A DNA stretch of 58,975 bases from Pseudomonadales bacterium (lineage in GTDB: Bacteria; Pseudomonadota; Gammaproteobacteria; Pseudomonadales; Azotimanducaceae), in the NCBI GenBank assembly GCA_019090615.1, contig JAHRVQ010000087.1, positions 1 to 58,975 on the forward strand, given 5' to 3'. Position 1 is the stretch's first letter, and each line of letters opens with the position of its first letter. Positions 20,464-31,170 of this stretch are shown piece after piece. Made by a program: the position numbers and the translations under genes. A model generated the notes under the pieces. That model was not told the DNA's origin, did not search any database, and was given only the letters and a program-made list of their open reading frames with translations.

Positions 20464-20616
20464 AACCCCCCCATTTACCCTTGGAACGAAAGTTTACGTC
20501 AAGCGATTTTAACATGGAGTCCGAAGGGATAGGGGCACCCATTTCTGAGATAAACGGCATTTTATTGAACTTTTCAGGCTAATTGCGGAAAAAATTACAC
20601 TGCCGTCAAATATTCG

Positions 20617-21123
20617 TCAAAGCTCTGTCAAAGTTCCGTCGGCTAGTAACTGCACAGTAGAGCCACAACTCTGGCCCGCTGCAGGGGCAGCTTGCAGCGT
20701 GTAGTTATTCAAGGTGGTTGCAACCAACGAAATATCAAATATTGCAGCGCCTTCTTTCGGCGATTGATCAATACATACCGGCGGCAAACTGACATCAGAG
20801 CCATCGTTGATTAGCGCACCTACATAGGTAAAATCATTACTATAAAATCGCTCAAGTGCCAGCGCGCATACTTTCAAATCAACCACCGCATTACTCTGAT
20901 AAGTATCACAGGTATAAGACTGATAACTCGGATAGGCAATGCCACTAATTATTCCAATAATCGCCAACACAACCATCAATTCTATGAGTGAAAAACCGCG
21001 TACGCCTGCCGCCGTACCTGTCCTGCAACCAGGCGCTACCTCAATATGCCTACTCGGGCCATATGTGGTCCTGGTAAGTGTGATCTCGGAATCCTGGTCT
21101 GGTTCGTTTTTGCAGCGATCCAT
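20617..21123 (-). CDS. pilE: Type IV pilin PilE-like minor pilin with a long leader
   Basis: 168 residues. The prepilin core is GFSLIELMVVLAIIGIISGIAYPSYQSYTCD with Glu5, followed by an alpha-beta domain and a C-terminal disulphide candidate (CIDQSPK...SCGSTV). The leader before cleavage is unusually long, about 43 residues, and polar. No Met closer to the cleavage site is in frame, and a GGGGAGGG ribosome-binding site precedes the ATG, so the long leader seems real. It is the first pilin gene after ispH, and 153 bp separate it from fimU. Confidence 0.85.
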   Translation of the reverse strand: MDRCKNEPDQDSEITLTRTTYGPSRHIEVAPGCRTGTAAGVRGFSLIELMVVLAIIGIISGIAYPSYQSYTCDTYQSNAVVDLKVCALALERFYSNDFTYVGALINDGSDVSLPPVCIDQSPKEGAAIFDISLVATTLNNYTLQAAPAAGQSCGSTVQLLADGTLTEL

Positions 21124-21161
21124 TGGCTCTAACCCTCCCCTTTTATAGCCCGCCCTCGGGC

Positions 21162-22103
21162 CTATGTAGTAGTTATCTGGCGCAATTCTTTTGGCAATGA
21201 AAATTCTATATTCTCTTCGTGGGTGACGATACTGCTAACCGTCGCCGGCCGTATGCAGTTTAATCTTGCCACAACGCCCTGCACAAGACTTTCAGGCGCA
21301 CTGGCACCAGATGTGACCCCAACGGTATCTACCCCTACCAACCAGTCGGCATTAATCTCTGTCTCATCATCAATCAAATACGCTTTTACGCCCATGCGCT
21401 CTGCCAACTCTTTTAGTCGGTTAGAATTAGAACTATTAGTAGAACCCACCACGAGTATAAGGTCACATTGACCTGCCAATTCTTTCACGGCATCTTGCCG
21501 ATTCTGTGTCGCATAGCAGATATCATCTTTGCGCGGCCCTTGAATTAAAGGCAGCTTTTGTTTTAATGCCTGAATAATATCCTGAGTATCATCTACCGAT
21601 AAGGTGGTCTGAGTGACATAGGATACAGGCTGCTGGTCATTTAGCTTAAGCCGATCAACATCTTCAATTGCTTCTACCAGACGGATTTTCGATGCATCCT
21701 CAAATTGCCCCATAGTGCCTTCAACTTCCGGATGGCCCGCATGACCTATTAAAATAGTCTCACGTTTTTGCTTAGAAAAGCGCATGACTTCTTTATGCAC
21801 CTTAGTCACTAAAGGGCAGGTCGCATCAAATACGCTAAGGCCTTTTTCCTCAGCTGCTTTTTTTACTGCCTGAGAAACGCCATGCGCGCTAAATATAACA
21901 ATGGCGCCTCGCGGCACTTCATCAAGCTCTTCAACAAAAATTGCGCCCTTTGATTTTAACTCGGCGACAACCGTTCGATTATGCACCACTTCATGCCTGA
22001 CATAGATGGGCACACCGTATTTTTCAATCGTTCGGTTAACAATTTCAATCGCGCGGTCGACACCAGCACAGAAACCCCGCGGGTTAGCCAATTTAATCTG
22101 CAC
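21162..22103 (-). CDS. ispH: 4-hydroxy-3-methylbut-2-enyl diphosphate reductase
   Basis: 313 residues, standard for IspH/LytB, the iron-sulphur enzyme that completes the MEP isoprenoid pathway by making IPP and DMAPP. The three cluster cysteines are visible in [24 protein letters not shown] and [11 protein letters not shown], along with the substrate-binding histidines in RHEVVHN and [11 protein letters not shown] and the [13 protein letters not shown] loop. It directly follows fkpB with a one-base overlap, as in many gammaproteobacteria. Confidence 0.97.
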   Translation of the reverse strand: MQIKLANPRGFCAGVDRAIEIVNRTIEKYGVPIYVRHEVVHNRTVVAELKSKGAIFVEELDEVPRGAIVIFSAHGVSQAVKKAAEEKGLSVFDATCPLVTKVHKEVMRFSKQKRETILIGHAGHPEVEGTMGQFEDASKIRLVEAIEDVDRLKLNDQQPVSYVTQTTLSVDDTQDIIQALKQKLPLIQGPRKDDICYATQNRQDAVKELAGQCDLILVVGSTNSSNSNRLKELAERMGVKAYLIDDETEINADWLVGVDTVGVTSGASAPESLVQGVVARLNCIRPATVSSIVTHEENIEFSLPKELRQITTT

Positions 22104-22576
22104 TAACTACCCACCCTGAGAATTTCGTTAGTTAGCTGCGCAACAGCAATTATTTCAACCTCGAAAGTCAAATTTTTCCCTGCCAATGGATGATTAAAAT
22201 CGATATCTACATAGTCTTCTGTCAAGTTGATAATAATACCGGGCAACTCAGCATTCTGCGCATCCGCAAATGACATCATCAGCCCCACAGCCAAATCCAT
22301 ATTATCCTGAAACTGCGCTCGTTCCATGCGTTGAATATTCTCAGGGTCAGGTATCCCAAAGCCAGCTTCAGCCATCACTAGCAGGCTTTCCTTATCACCT
22401 GCTTTCAGACCAAACATCGCCTGCTCAAACCCAGGCAATAGACTGCCATCTCCCACTACCAATGAAGCCACTGTATCACCCGTCGAATCGATCAAGTCAC
22501 CCGATTCGAGCTTCAGACTAAACAACAACTCCACTTGAGTGCCTGGGCCAACTGGCACATACTTTTCTTCAGCCAT
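22103..22576 (-). CDS. fkpB: FKBP-type peptidyl-prolyl isomerase (SlpA/FkpB)
   Basis: 157 residues from the ATG at 22576, which follows GAGGA and overlaps the lspA stop. It has an FKBP domain ([22 protein letters not shown] broken across the SlyD-type flap) with the IF-domain insertion typical of SlpA-like isomerases ([17 protein letters not shown]). The end segment [22 protein letters not shown] is the family hallmark. It is a cytoplasmic proline isomerase and probable chaperone. The lspA-fkpB-ispH cluster is conserved in gammaproteobacteria. Confidence 0.94.
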   Translation of the reverse strand: MAEEKYVPVGPGTQVELLFSLKLESGDLIDSTGDTVASLVVGDGSLLPGFEQAMFGLKAGDKESLLVMAEAGFGIPDPENIQRMERAQFQDNMDLAVGLMMSFADAQNAELPGIIINLTEDYVDIDFNHPLAGKNLTFEVEIIAVAQLTNEILRVGS

Positions 22577-23066
22577 TAGTTTCCTCAATTTTATTGCCCG
22601 TATGCGGCGCAAATATCATATCGATTAGTAGCAGACAGGCACCAATAGTAATGGCGCTATCTGCAATATTAAAGGCAGGGAAGTAGTGCTGTTGCCAATG
22701 TAGAACAATAAAATCCACCACGTATCCTGCGACTGCGCGATCGATTAAATTACCCACCGCACCACCAAGAACAAAAGCCAGGCCCAGCGCCAGTAGCTTT
22801 TCTGAATGCCTGATTCGATATAACCAGATACTGATAAATACACTCACTAAACACGAAATGGACAACAGAAACCACCGCCCCCATATACCCGCATCGCTCA
22901 AAAAACTAAACGCAGCACCGCTATTATGTAACAACGTAAATTGAAAAAACGGCAATATCTCGATCGATTCGCAGGCCCCTGGGCGGCACAATTGTAACAA
23001 CCCCGACATATACAATTTTGAACACTGATCGAATATTACGATTAACAGCGGAATTAAATAGATCAT
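22569..23066 (-). CDS. lspA: Prolipoprotein signal peptidase (signal peptidase II)
   Basis: 165 residues with four membrane helices. The catalytic aspartates lie in GGAVGNLIDRAVAGYVVDF and FPAFNIADSAITIGA, both hallmark LspA motifs. It cleaves the leader of lipidated prolipoproteins such as the BamD encoded upstream. It overlaps ribF by four bases and fkpB by eight. ileS, which normally lies between ribF and lspA, is absent. Confidence 0.96.
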   Translation of the reverse strand: MIYLIPLLIVIFDQCSKLYMSGLLQLCRPGACESIEILPFFQFTLLHNSGAAFSFLSDAGIWGRWFLLSISCLVSVFISIWLYRIRHSEKLLALGLAFVLGGAVGNLIDRAVAGYVVDFIVLHWQQHYFPAFNIADSAITIGACLLLIDMIFAPHTGNKIEETNG

Positions 23067-24001
23067 TGCATACGCCTGCTAGAAAAATAATCCCGCGCAC
23101 TGGTCATATCGTCGTGAATAGCGGCTTTTAATTCATCGAGACCAGAAAACTTTTTCTCATCGCGAATTTTTTTCCGAAATACCACGGTTACACTCTTGCC
23201 ATAGATATCACGATTAAAATCAAATAAATGAACTTCCAATATGGGCCTTACAGTCTGTTCTTTTAAAGTCGGCCGCAGGCCCACATTAGCCACGCCTTGA
23301 TAAGTTTTATCCAGCCCTTCAATTTCAACCGCATAAACACCATCAATCGGCGCTCGATAGCGGTGTAGCTGTATGTTAGCAGTAGCCGCACCGATAGTTC
23401 TGCCTAGCTGACGGCCATAGACAATTTTGCCAAATATGGAATAGGCATGGCCCAGCATCTTTTCAGCCTCTTCAAAATGCCCCGCCGCCAAACATTGTCG
23501 AATGCGGGTACTACTGACCCGCATACTTTCAAAAGTCAGCGTGTAAAGGTTAGTCACCTCAAACCCGTGTACTTCACCTGCCCGCTGCAATTCTGCAAAG
23601 CCACCACCACGATCATTACCAAACTGAAAATCATCACCCACATACAACGCCTTAACCTGAATTTCATCCACAAGAATATTAACAAACTGCTCAGAAGACA
23701 TGGTGCGCGTTTTTTCATCAAACTTAAAACACAGCACTAGATCAATACCGGCCGCTTCCAGCAACTCCACTTTTTCACGAAACCGTGTCAGCCGCGCTGG
23801 GGCATTAAACGCATCAAAATATTCTTTCGGTTGCGGCTCAAAACAGATCAGCATCGATTGCACGCCTAATTTTTTAGCATGGTCTCGAATTTGGCTGAGA
23901 ATAGCCTGATGGCCACAATGCACACCATCGAAATTACCCACTGTAGCTACTGCGCCACGATGCCTTGCTTTCAGGTTGATGACGCCTCGAATAACTTCCA
24001 T
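23063..24001 (-). CDS. ribF: Bifunctional riboflavin kinase / FAD synthetase
   Basis: 312 residues. An N-terminal FMN adenylyltransferase domain (TVGNFDGVHCGHQAIL nucleotide-binding motif) is followed by a C-terminal flavokinase domain (about 185-300, GRTIGAATANI, GVYAVEIEG, LEVHLFDFNRDIYG). It turns riboflavin into FMN and FAD. It sits seven bases after murJ and overlaps lspA by four bases. Confidence 0.96.
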   Translation of the reverse strand: MEVIRGVINLKARHRGAVATVGNFDGVHCGHQAILSQIRDHAKKLGVQSMLICFEPQPKEYFDAFNAPARLTRFREKVELLEAAGIDLVLCFKFDEKTRTMSSEQFVNILVDEIQVKALYVGDDFQFGNDRGGGFAELQRAGEVHGFEVTNLYTLTFESMRVSSTRIRQCLAAGHFEEAEKMLGHAYSIFGKIVYGRQLGRTIGAATANIQLHRYRAPIDGVYAVEIEGLDKTYQGVANVGLRPTLKEQTVRPILEVHLFDFNRDIYGKSVTVVFRKKIRDEKKFSGLDELKAAIHDDMTSARDYFSSRRMQ

Positions 24002-24008
24002 AGACCTG

Positions 24009-25610
24009 CTACCTAATCATTTGTTTAAATTTAACCCCAACCAGGGCAAGACAGACGGTATAAATCATGGCGCCAGCACCACAAATCAATAACATCGTAC
24101 CCAGGCGCAACCAAAAGGCCATATCAAGCCAGGTAGCCTGCACAGGCAGAACAATCAACAAAAACCCCAACAACATCAGGCTAGCAACCGTTATCTGGCA
24201 GAGAAATTTTAGCCAGTCATCGGTCAAAACCAGAACCCCACTGCGCTGCAAGCCGAACCATAACAAACCGGCATTTAGAAACGCCGACAACGACGTGGCC
24301 AACGCTAGCCCTGCATGTTGCAACTGCCAGACTAAAATCAGATTAAAAACCATATTCGCCGCTAACGCGATAATGCCATACCTGACTGGCGAGCGGGTAT
24401 CCTGACGCGCAAAATACCCAGGCGCAAGCACCTTAACGAACATATGACCTAGCAGACCAATGCCATAAGCACTCAAACTGTAGGCCGCCATTGTGACATC
24501 CCGCGGGGTCATCTCACCCTGGTAGAATATTGTTGTAATCAAACTTTCTGATAACACCACCAGCGCCACCGAAGCTGGCACGCCAAGCAGACATACCATT
24601 TTCATCGCCCAATTCAATGTCTGATTAAACTGTGCTGAACCTGCCGCATGCTGCCTTGACAGGCTCGGCAAAATCACCGTAGCAATAGTAATACCAAATA
24701 GCGCTAGCGGTAACTCTAATAAGCGATCTGAATAATACAGCCATGACAGACTACCAGTCTCCAGAAAGGATGCCAGCACTGTGTCCAGTAAGAGATTAAT
24801 TTGCCCCACCGACACCCCAAACAACGCAGGCAACATCAGCTTCATCACCTGCTTAACCCCGGCATGCTTAAAATCTATCCTCGGCCTCACCAGCATTCGC
24901 TGCTGGGCTAAAAAAGGCAGTTGAAACGACAACTGTGCCACACCTGCTATCAGCACTCCCCAGGCCAACGCAGTAACCGGCTTTTCAAGCATTGGTGCCA
25001 GATATAAAGCACACCCAATAAGCGATATATTCAACAGCACAGGTGTTAGGGCAGGCACCGCAAACCGACCAAAGCTATTTAACACCGATCCGGCAAAAGC
25101 GGTCATACAGATCAATAGCACATAGGGAAAAGTCAGGCGTAGCATTTCAGTTGCCAGTAGCAGCTTTTCAACTTCACCGTTATAAACAAAACCGGCTGCA
25201 AAAATGCCAATAACCAAAGGCGCCAGGGCCACACCCAATACAGTAAGCAGTACCAGATTTAACCCCAACACCCCACTTATAGCGCTGACGAGTGAGCGTA
25301 CTTCGTTCTCAGATCGGGTGGCTTTATATTCTGATAGTACCGGCACAAATGCCTGGGAAAAAGCACCTTCGCCAAACAACCGGCGAAAGAAATTGGGAAT
25401 CCGAAAGGCTAAAAAAAATGCATCTGATGCAGCGCTTGAACCAAATAGCGCAGCTATCACCATATCTCGCACCACACCTAAAACACGCGACAGCAAAGTC
25501 ATCAACGAAACCACACTGCTGGATTTCAACAATCCACCAGTGCTAGCCTTCACAGCTTCACTGATCGACGGCTTTGCGGTTGATTCTGATATTGGCGGCA
25601 GGTCTTTCAT
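24009..25610 (-). CDS. murJ: Lipid II flippase MurJ
   Basis: 533 residues with about 14 membrane helices of the MATE-like MOP superfamily. Family signatures include LLKSSSVVSLMTLLSRVLGVVRDMV, split here as in all MurJ N termini, the segment SDAFFLAFRIPNFFRRLFGEGAFSQAFVPV, and basic residues in the cavity helices. It moves lipid II across the inner membrane for peptidoglycan synthesis. It is divergent from rpsT, the usual gammaproteobacterial arrangement. Confidence 0.96.
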   Translation of the reverse strand: MKDLPPISESTAKPSISEAVKASTGGLLKSSSVVSLMTLLSRVLGVVRDMVIAALFGSSAASDAFFLAFRIPNFFRRLFGEGAFSQAFVPVLSEYKATRSENEVRSLVSAISGVLGLNLVLLTVLGVALAPLVIGIFAAGFVYNGEVEKLLLATEMLRLTFPYVLLICMTAFAGSVLNSFGRFAVPALTPVLLNISLIGCALYLAPMLEKPVTALAWGVLIAGVAQLSFQLPFLAQQRMLVRPRIDFKHAGVKQVMKLMLPALFGVSVGQINLLLDTVLASFLETGSLSWLYYSDRLLELPLALFGITIATVILPSLSRQHAAGSAQFNQTLNWAMKMVCLLGVPASVALVVLSESLITTIFYQGEMTPRDVTMAAYSLSAYGIGLLGHMFVKVLAPGYFARQDTRSPVRYGIIALAANMVFNLILVWQLQHAGLALATSLSAFLNAGLLWFGLQRSGVLVLTDDWLKFLCQITVASLMLLGFLLIVLPVQATWLDMAFWLRLGTMLLICGAGAMIYTVCLALVGVKFKQMIR

Positions 25611-25804
25611 GCGGTTATTTTACAGCAATTTAAGCAGTATTTTAGATTCTCCTGCGAATACATGGCGCAACCCCGCTGTTATAACGGCAAAACAAAGTCC
25701 AGACACCACGCCCACTGCATTTTTCAGAATAAACCAGACCCGTTATTAAATGCGCTTCTAGCCTGGAAATTTGCAACACAGCAGTAAGACAGAGCAATTT
25801 CTTA

Positions 25805-25833
25805 TTGACAAAAACATCCAGCCCAAGCATAGT
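25805..25833 (+). promoter_or_regulatory. rpsT promoter
   Basis: A perfect -35 TTGACA (25805-25810) and CATAGT (25828-25833, four of six consensus bases) are separated by 17 bp and followed by the GC-rich discriminator ATCGCGTC expected for a ribosomal protein gene. The start codon lies about 45 bp further on. Confidence 0.6.
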
Positions 25834-25877
25834 ATCGCGTCTAATTTTTCAGTCAAACTTTTGAGGTATACTACACA

Positions 25878-26144
25878 GTGGCTAATTCCGCACAAGCACG
25901 TAAAAGAGCCAAACAAACTGAAGTTCGACGCAAGCATAATGCCAGTCAACGCTCCGGCATGCGTACAGCAATCAAAAAGACCATCGCCGCTGTAGAATCT
26001 GGCGACTACGAAGCTGCCAATGCTGCCTACAGCTCGACCGTACCAATACTTGACCGCGCAGTCACCCACGGCATCATTCATAAAAACAAAGCAGCACGGC
26101 ATAAATCTCGGCTAAACACCCGAGTACTTGCACTCAAAGCCTAA
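25878..26144 (+). CDS. rpsT: 30S ribosomal protein S20
   Basis: 88 residues, basic and alanine-rich ([24 protein letters not shown] at the N terminus, in two parts), matching S20, which binds 16S rRNA early in 30S assembly. The start codon is GTG, with GAGG at 25863-25866 about ten bases upstream. No ATG is available near the family N terminus. E. coli rpsT likewise uses a non-AUG codon (UUG) linked to autoregulation. It is divergent from murJ. Confidence 0.97.
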   Translation: MANSAQARKRAKQTEVRRKHNASQRSGMRTAIKKTIAAVESGDYEAANAAYSSTVPILDRAVTHGIIHKNKAARHKSRLNTRVLALKA

Positions 26145-26161
26145 CCTCAGGGCTGGCTTTT
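26136..26161 (+). terminator. Weak candidate terminator overlapping the rpsT stop
   Basis: AAAGCC (26136-26141) pairs with GGCTTT (26155-26160), and a short T run ends the arm. The stop codon lies in the loop. The stem is only six base pairs and the T tract is short, so this is a weak call. Confidence 0.25.
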
Positions 26162-26497
26162 AACCGAACCCGAATTTATCCATCCAGGGCCCCAGCTTGC
26201 CCTGGTTGCGACACAAGTTTGCAAAACAGGCTTGCAGAAAAACCTTCTGCGAGAGGTTTACGCTTGAGTGCGATGTTTTCTATAAACAGCTTTTATTTTC
26301 CATGACCAGCCTCTAAAAAGGCCCTTTCCTTGCACCGACTGCACCGACTCTTTAGGCGCAACCCTCTCTTGCAACAGCCTGCTCAGAAACCTTCTTGCCG
26401 GAGGCAAATCGCCCCGATCTATTGACCTGCTCAGCCACAGCTCTTTACCCCATACCCCGTGTCGGACAGAGGGTTACAGCCAAATTAGACCGTCAAA
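26145..26497. other. Intergenic region between rpsT and proB (convergent)
   Basis: No gene seen. It holds a 7-bp stem hairpin (CCAGGGC 26184-26190 with GCCCTGG 26199-26205, no T run), a small AAACCT/AGGTTT hairpin near 26240-26259, and a perfect 9-bp tandem duplication GCACCGACT at 26332-26349. Confidence 0.5.
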
Positions 26498-27619
26498 TTA
26501 CACAACCACCAAATTATCCCGATGGATAATCTCTTTTTCACCCGCATAACCCAGGATAGATTCAATTTCGGCACTGGCATGGCCAGCGATCTGCGCTGCT
26601 TCCGTATGACTATAATTCACCAGCCCCCGCGCAACCTCCAGACCCTCCGAGTCAATACAGGCAACCATTTCACCACGGGTAAAAACACCAGCCACCGACT
26701 TTACACCTACCGCCAATAAACTCCGCCCCTCGCCCCGCAGCACCCTTACCGCGCCAGTATCTAACACCAGCCGACCGCGAGCAGGCAATCCAGCTAGCCA
26801 TTGTTTACGCGAATCTAGCACCGCCTCATCAGCCAACAGCAAAGTGCCGGTAACTTCTCCAGCCGAGAGCCTTGTTATCACCTTATTTTCTCTGCCGTAA
26901 GCGATAACCGTATTCGCACCACTGCGCGCCGCTACCCGCGCCGCAGTAATTTTTGTCACCATACCACCACGGCCTAAAAGGCTACCTTCGCCCGCCATAG
27001 CATCGAGCGAACGATCCCGCGCACGAGCAGTTTTAACAAGTTTTGCCGCCTCAGAGATCCGCGGATCAGCATCAAAGAGCCCTTGCTGGTCAGTCATTAA
27101 TAACAATGTATCGGCACCAATCAAATTAACCACCAGCGCCGCCAGCGTGTCATTGTCTCCAAATCGGATTTCATCGGTGACTACCGTATCATTCTCATTC
27201 ACCACTGGAATAACACCCAGCTCCAATAAATTACGCAAAGTGCCACGGGCATTAATATATCGCTCGCGGGAACGCAGATCTTCATGGGTTAGTAATACCT
27301 GCGCGGTCTGCAAACCGTATTCCTGGAAATTGGATTCATAGAGCTGCACCAGGCCCATCTGACCTACCGCTGCCGCCGCTTGCAACATAGGCAAAGACTG
27401 CGGCCGACGCGCCATTCCTAACCGACTCATGCCCGCAGCCACAGCACCCGACGACACGATGACTACCTGGATACCTGCTTTATGCAACCGAACAATTTGC
27501 GCCACCCATTCCGACACCAACCCTACAGCCAGGCCCTCGCCATTTTGGGTTAACAGCGAGCTACCAATCTTTATCACCCAGGTTTGCCCAGGCTTATATT
27601 TACTGTTCTGATCACTCAT
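26498..27619 (-). CDS. proB: Glutamate 5-kinase
   Basis: 373 residues. The amino acid kinase domain (about 1-260; [50 protein letters not shown]) is followed by a C-terminal PUA domain (about 280-365). It phosphorylates glutamate as the first step of proline synthesis and is usually feedback-inhibited by proline. It follows obgE in the same direction after about 190 bp, as in Pseudomonas. Confidence 0.96.
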   Translation of the reverse strand: MSDQNSKYKPGQTWVIKIGSSLLTQNGEGLAVGLVSEWVAQIVRLHKAGIQVVIVSSGAVAAGMSRLGMARRPQSLPMLQAAAAVGQMGLVQLYESNFQEYGLQTAQVLLTHEDLRSRERYINARGTLRNLLELGVIPVVNENDTVVTDEIRFGDNDTLAALVVNLIGADTLLLMTDQQGLFDADPRISEAAKLVKTARARDRSLDAMAGEGSLLGRGGMVTKITAARVAARSGANTVIAYGRENKVITRLSAGEVTGTLLLADEAVLDSRKQWLAGLPARGRLVLDTGAVRVLRGEGRSLLAVGVKSVAGVFTRGEMVACIDSEGLEVARGLVNYSHTEAAQIAGHASAEIESILGYAGEKEIIHRDNLVVV

Positions 27620-27645
27620 GGGGATTTGCTTTTACGCTCAACTTA

Positions 27646-27685
27646 TAGACATTGAAGAAAGAATTTAGACATTGAAGACAGAATT
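27646..27685. repeat. 20-bp tandem duplication
   Basis: Two adjacent copies of TAGACATTGAAGAMAGAATT (27646-27665 and 27666-27685) differ at one base. They lie in the spacer between obgE and proB. Confidence 0.9.
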
Positions 27686-27758
27686 GCCAACTCAACCAGC
27701 TACCCGCAGCAACTTTGCCACAAGGTTGCTCAGCATTATTTTGCCAGCGTTAACATTC

Positions 27759-27782
27759 AATTATCTAGACAATTATCTAGAC
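27759..27782. repeat. 12-bp perfect tandem duplication
   Basis: AATTATCTAGAC occurs twice head to tail (27759-27770, 27771-27782) just downstream of the obgE stop codon on the minus strand. Confidence 0.9.
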
Positions 27783-27806
27783 AACTATTGAGCAGAGTAG
27801 CCAGGA

Positions 27807-29060
<1,254 letters not shown>

Positions 29061-29138
29061 TCATAGCTTGCACTCTTTATGATAGTGCCTGTTATGATTG
29101 CGCCGGTACAAAATCTGACTGACCGAAAAATACCGGCC

Positions 29139-29167
29139 AAAAAAAAGCCCTGTCACTGACAGGGCTT
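29139..29167 (-). terminator. Rho-independent terminator of rplU-rpmA
   Basis: On the minus strand AAGCCCTGTCA and its complement form a stem of about ten base pairs (29145-29155 with 29157-29167), followed by a run of eight T residues (29139-29146). It lies 17 bases after the rpmA stop. Confidence 0.88.
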
Positions 29168-29183
29168 CGATAACCTCTATCGC

Positions 29184-29444
29184 TTATGCTTCGGCAACAA
29201 CATCGACATATTTACGCTGTCTCGGCCCACGAACAGCAAATTGCACCGTACCAGGCGCAGTTGCAAATAACGTATGGTCCTTTCCGCAACCGACGTTTTT
29301 ACCTGGGTGGAACTTAGTACCGCGTTGACGAATGATAATATTGCCAGCATTAACTGCCTGACCGCCGTAGATTTTCACACCCAGTCGTTTCGATTCCGAA
29401 TCGCGACCGTTACGTGTACTACCACCTGCTTTTTTATGCGCCAT
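29184..29444 (-). CDS. rpmA: 50S ribosomal protein L27
   Basis: 86 residues starting [20 protein letters not shown], the conserved L27 N terminus that reaches the peptidyl transferase centre. [18 protein letters not shown] and [10 protein letters not shown] are also family motifs. It follows rplU by two bases and ends before a strong terminator. Confidence 0.98.
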   Translation of the reverse strand: MAHKKAGGSTRNGRDSESKRLGVKIYGGQAVNAGNIIIRQRGTKFHPGKNVGCGKDHTLFATAPGTVQFAVRGPRQRKYVDVVAEA

Positions 29445-29446
29445 TA

Positions 29447-29761
29447 CTAACCTCCAGAGATCGTTGCGATTTTAACTTTGGTATAAGACTGACGATGCCC
29501 TGCCTGCCGACGATAATGCTTTCGACGACGCATCTTAATAATCGTGATCTTTTTGCCACGCCCATGCTCAACTACTTCGGCAGTTACCTTGCCGCCATCG
29601 ACATAAGGCGCACCAATCTTCAATTCTTCGCCGTCGCCAATAAGCAATACCTGATCAAAATCAACAGTACCACCTGCTTCGACATCCAATTTCTCAAGTT
29701 CGAGCACTTCACCAGGCTCTACCCGATGCTGTTTACCACCACTTTTAATTACAGCGTACAT
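29447..29761 (-). CDS. rplU: 50S ribosomal protein L21
   Basis: 104 residues starting [18 protein letters not shown], with the C-terminal signature [22 protein letters not shown]. It binds 23S rRNA. It is first in the rplU-rpmA operon and divergent from ispB, the standard gammaproteobacterial layout. The likely promoter is about 175 bp upstream, leaving a long leader. Confidence 0.98.
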   Translation of the reverse strand: MYAVIKSGGKQHRVEPGEVLELEKLDVEAGGTVDFDQVLLIGDGEELKIGAPYVDGGKVTAEVVEHGRGKKITIIKMRRRKHYRRQAGHRQSYTKVKIATISGG

Positions 29762-30185
29762 TATCTTTACTCTATTTTGTCTTTGCTATGAATCGACCCG
29801 CCCTACAGCTATACACGTTAACCATGCGCCTTCACGGCCTTATCATCTTGCTGGATAGATTTGGCTGATCGTGTAACCTTGCTTTAACTTGCGGCACGGG
29901 TAGACCACGGGGCCCGCCCATATTCAGGGTGCGCAATTCTAATGGAACAGACCTTTGCAATCAACCAGAGATTAAAGGTATTTTAAAGTATTCAAAGCAA
30001 CCGGAAAAACCAGCTCAGGTCGTCATTTTCGTTAAGCCGACGCACTTTCCTTAATACTAGCTTCTTTGCTCATAAATCACTCAATGCAAAGCAAAAATCG
30101 TGGCTTTTCTTGACAGCCCGTCTGCCCAGGCCTAGCATTCATCCGATCAACCCGTTTACCCTTTTGTCCCAGAGTCGAGCCGGTA
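29762..30185. other. Divergent regulatory region between rplU and ispB
   Basis: No gene seen. It includes the rplU promoter and an implied rplU leader of about 170 nt (29762-29930). I did not recognise a clear ispB promoter. Confidence 0.5.
29936..29964 (-). promoter_or_regulatory. rplU promoter
   Basis: On the minus strand TTGATT (29959-29964) and TAGAAT (29936-29941, five of six) are separated by exactly 17 bp and followed by the GC-rich discriminator TGCGCACC, as expected for a ribosomal protein promoter. Confidence 0.55.
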
Positions 30186-31151
30186 ATGAATAACCCGTTT
30201 TATGCTGTTGTGGACTCGGATTTTTCCGCAGTAAACCAGCTTATCATCAATAGCCTAAGCTCCCATGTGCCGCTAGTTGAAGAAATTTCAAGCTACCTGA
30301 TTGACGCGGGCGGTAAACGCATGCGCCCCCTGCTAGTTTTATTAGCGGCCAGGGCCTGCGGCTATAAACAGTCTCAACATATCAATTTAGCCACCGTTAT
30401 CGAGTTTTTACATACTGCCATGTTACTCCACGACGATGTGGTAGACGACTCTGCATTACGGCGCGGTCGCACCACCGCCAACGCAGCCTGGGGCAACCCA
30501 GCCAGCGTACTAGTTGGGGATTTCCTGCATTCTCGCGCGTTTGAAATGATGGTTGAAATAAAAAATATGCGGGTCATGGAAATACTCTCGCACGCCACCA
30601 ATACCATTGCCGAGGGTGAAGTCCAGCAGCTAAGCAATGTACGCAATCCTGAAATCACCGAAGCCAGCTATATTGAAATCATCACCCGCAAGACTGCGAT
30701 GTTATTTGAAGCCGCCGCTCATTCTGGCGCCGTACTGGCCAAAGCCACCATCGCCCAACAAGATGCCCTGCAAGCTTACGGACTGCACCTTGGGCTAGCC
30801 TTCCAACTGATCGACGACGTACTGGACTACCAGGGCAACACCGAGGACCTCGGCAAAAATGTCGGCGATGATCTTGCTGAAGGCAAAACCACCCTGCCAC
30901 TCATCATTGCAATGCGAAATGGCACAGAGCAACAGGCTCAATTCATCCGCCAGGCTATCCTCAATGGCGGCGTGGAAAACCTGGACGAAGTCGCCAGCAT
31001 CGTAAATGCCACTGGCGGCCTCAAATACACCACAGACCTTGCCACCCAGGAAATCAAAAAGGCCAACGATTGCCTGAACCATTTACCCGATTCCATCTAT
31101 AAATCCGCTATGCTCACACTCGCCAAATTTTCCATTAGCCGCAGATTTTGA
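30186..31151 (+). CDS. ispB: Octaprenyl diphosphate synthase
   Basis: 321 residues, trans-polyprenyl synthase family. The first Asp-rich motif is LLHDDVVDDSALRRGR and the second is FQLIDDVLDYQGN; GGKRMRPLLVLLAAR near the N terminus binds IPP. It builds the long side chain of ubiquinone and uses the IPP and DMAPP made by IspH. Chain length cannot be read exactly from sequence. Divergent from rplU. Confidence 0.95.
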   Translation: MNNPFYAVVDSDFSAVNQLIINSLSSHVPLVEEISSYLIDAGGKRMRPLLVLLAARACGYKQSQHINLATVIEFLHTAMLLHDDVVDDSALRRGRTTANAAWGNPASVLVGDFLHSRAFEMMVEIKNMRVMEILSHATNTIAEGEVQQLSNVRNPEITEASYIEIITRKTAMLFEAAAHSGAVLAKATIAQQDALQAYGLHLGLAFQLIDDVLDYQGNTEDLGKNVGDDLAEGKTTLPLIIAMRNGTEQQAQFIRQAILNGGVENLDEVASIVNATGGLKYTTDLATQEIKKANDCLNHLPDSIYKSAMLTLAKFSISRRF

Positions 31152-31170
31152 CCACTACTTATCCACTACC

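Noticed and set aside
20464-20616. Sigma-54 promoter for the minor pilin operon, expected from PilR
   Set aside because: I looked for TGGCAC-N5-TTGC upstream of fimU and of pilE and did not find a convincing match.
21124-21161. GCCCG/CGGGC hairpin between ispH and pilE
   Set aside because: Short bulged stem without a T tract, so not a convincing terminator.
25758-26102. Cys-rich 114-residue frame opposite rpsT
   Set aside because: It is antisense to the ribosomal protein gene and its promoter and has no recognisable features.
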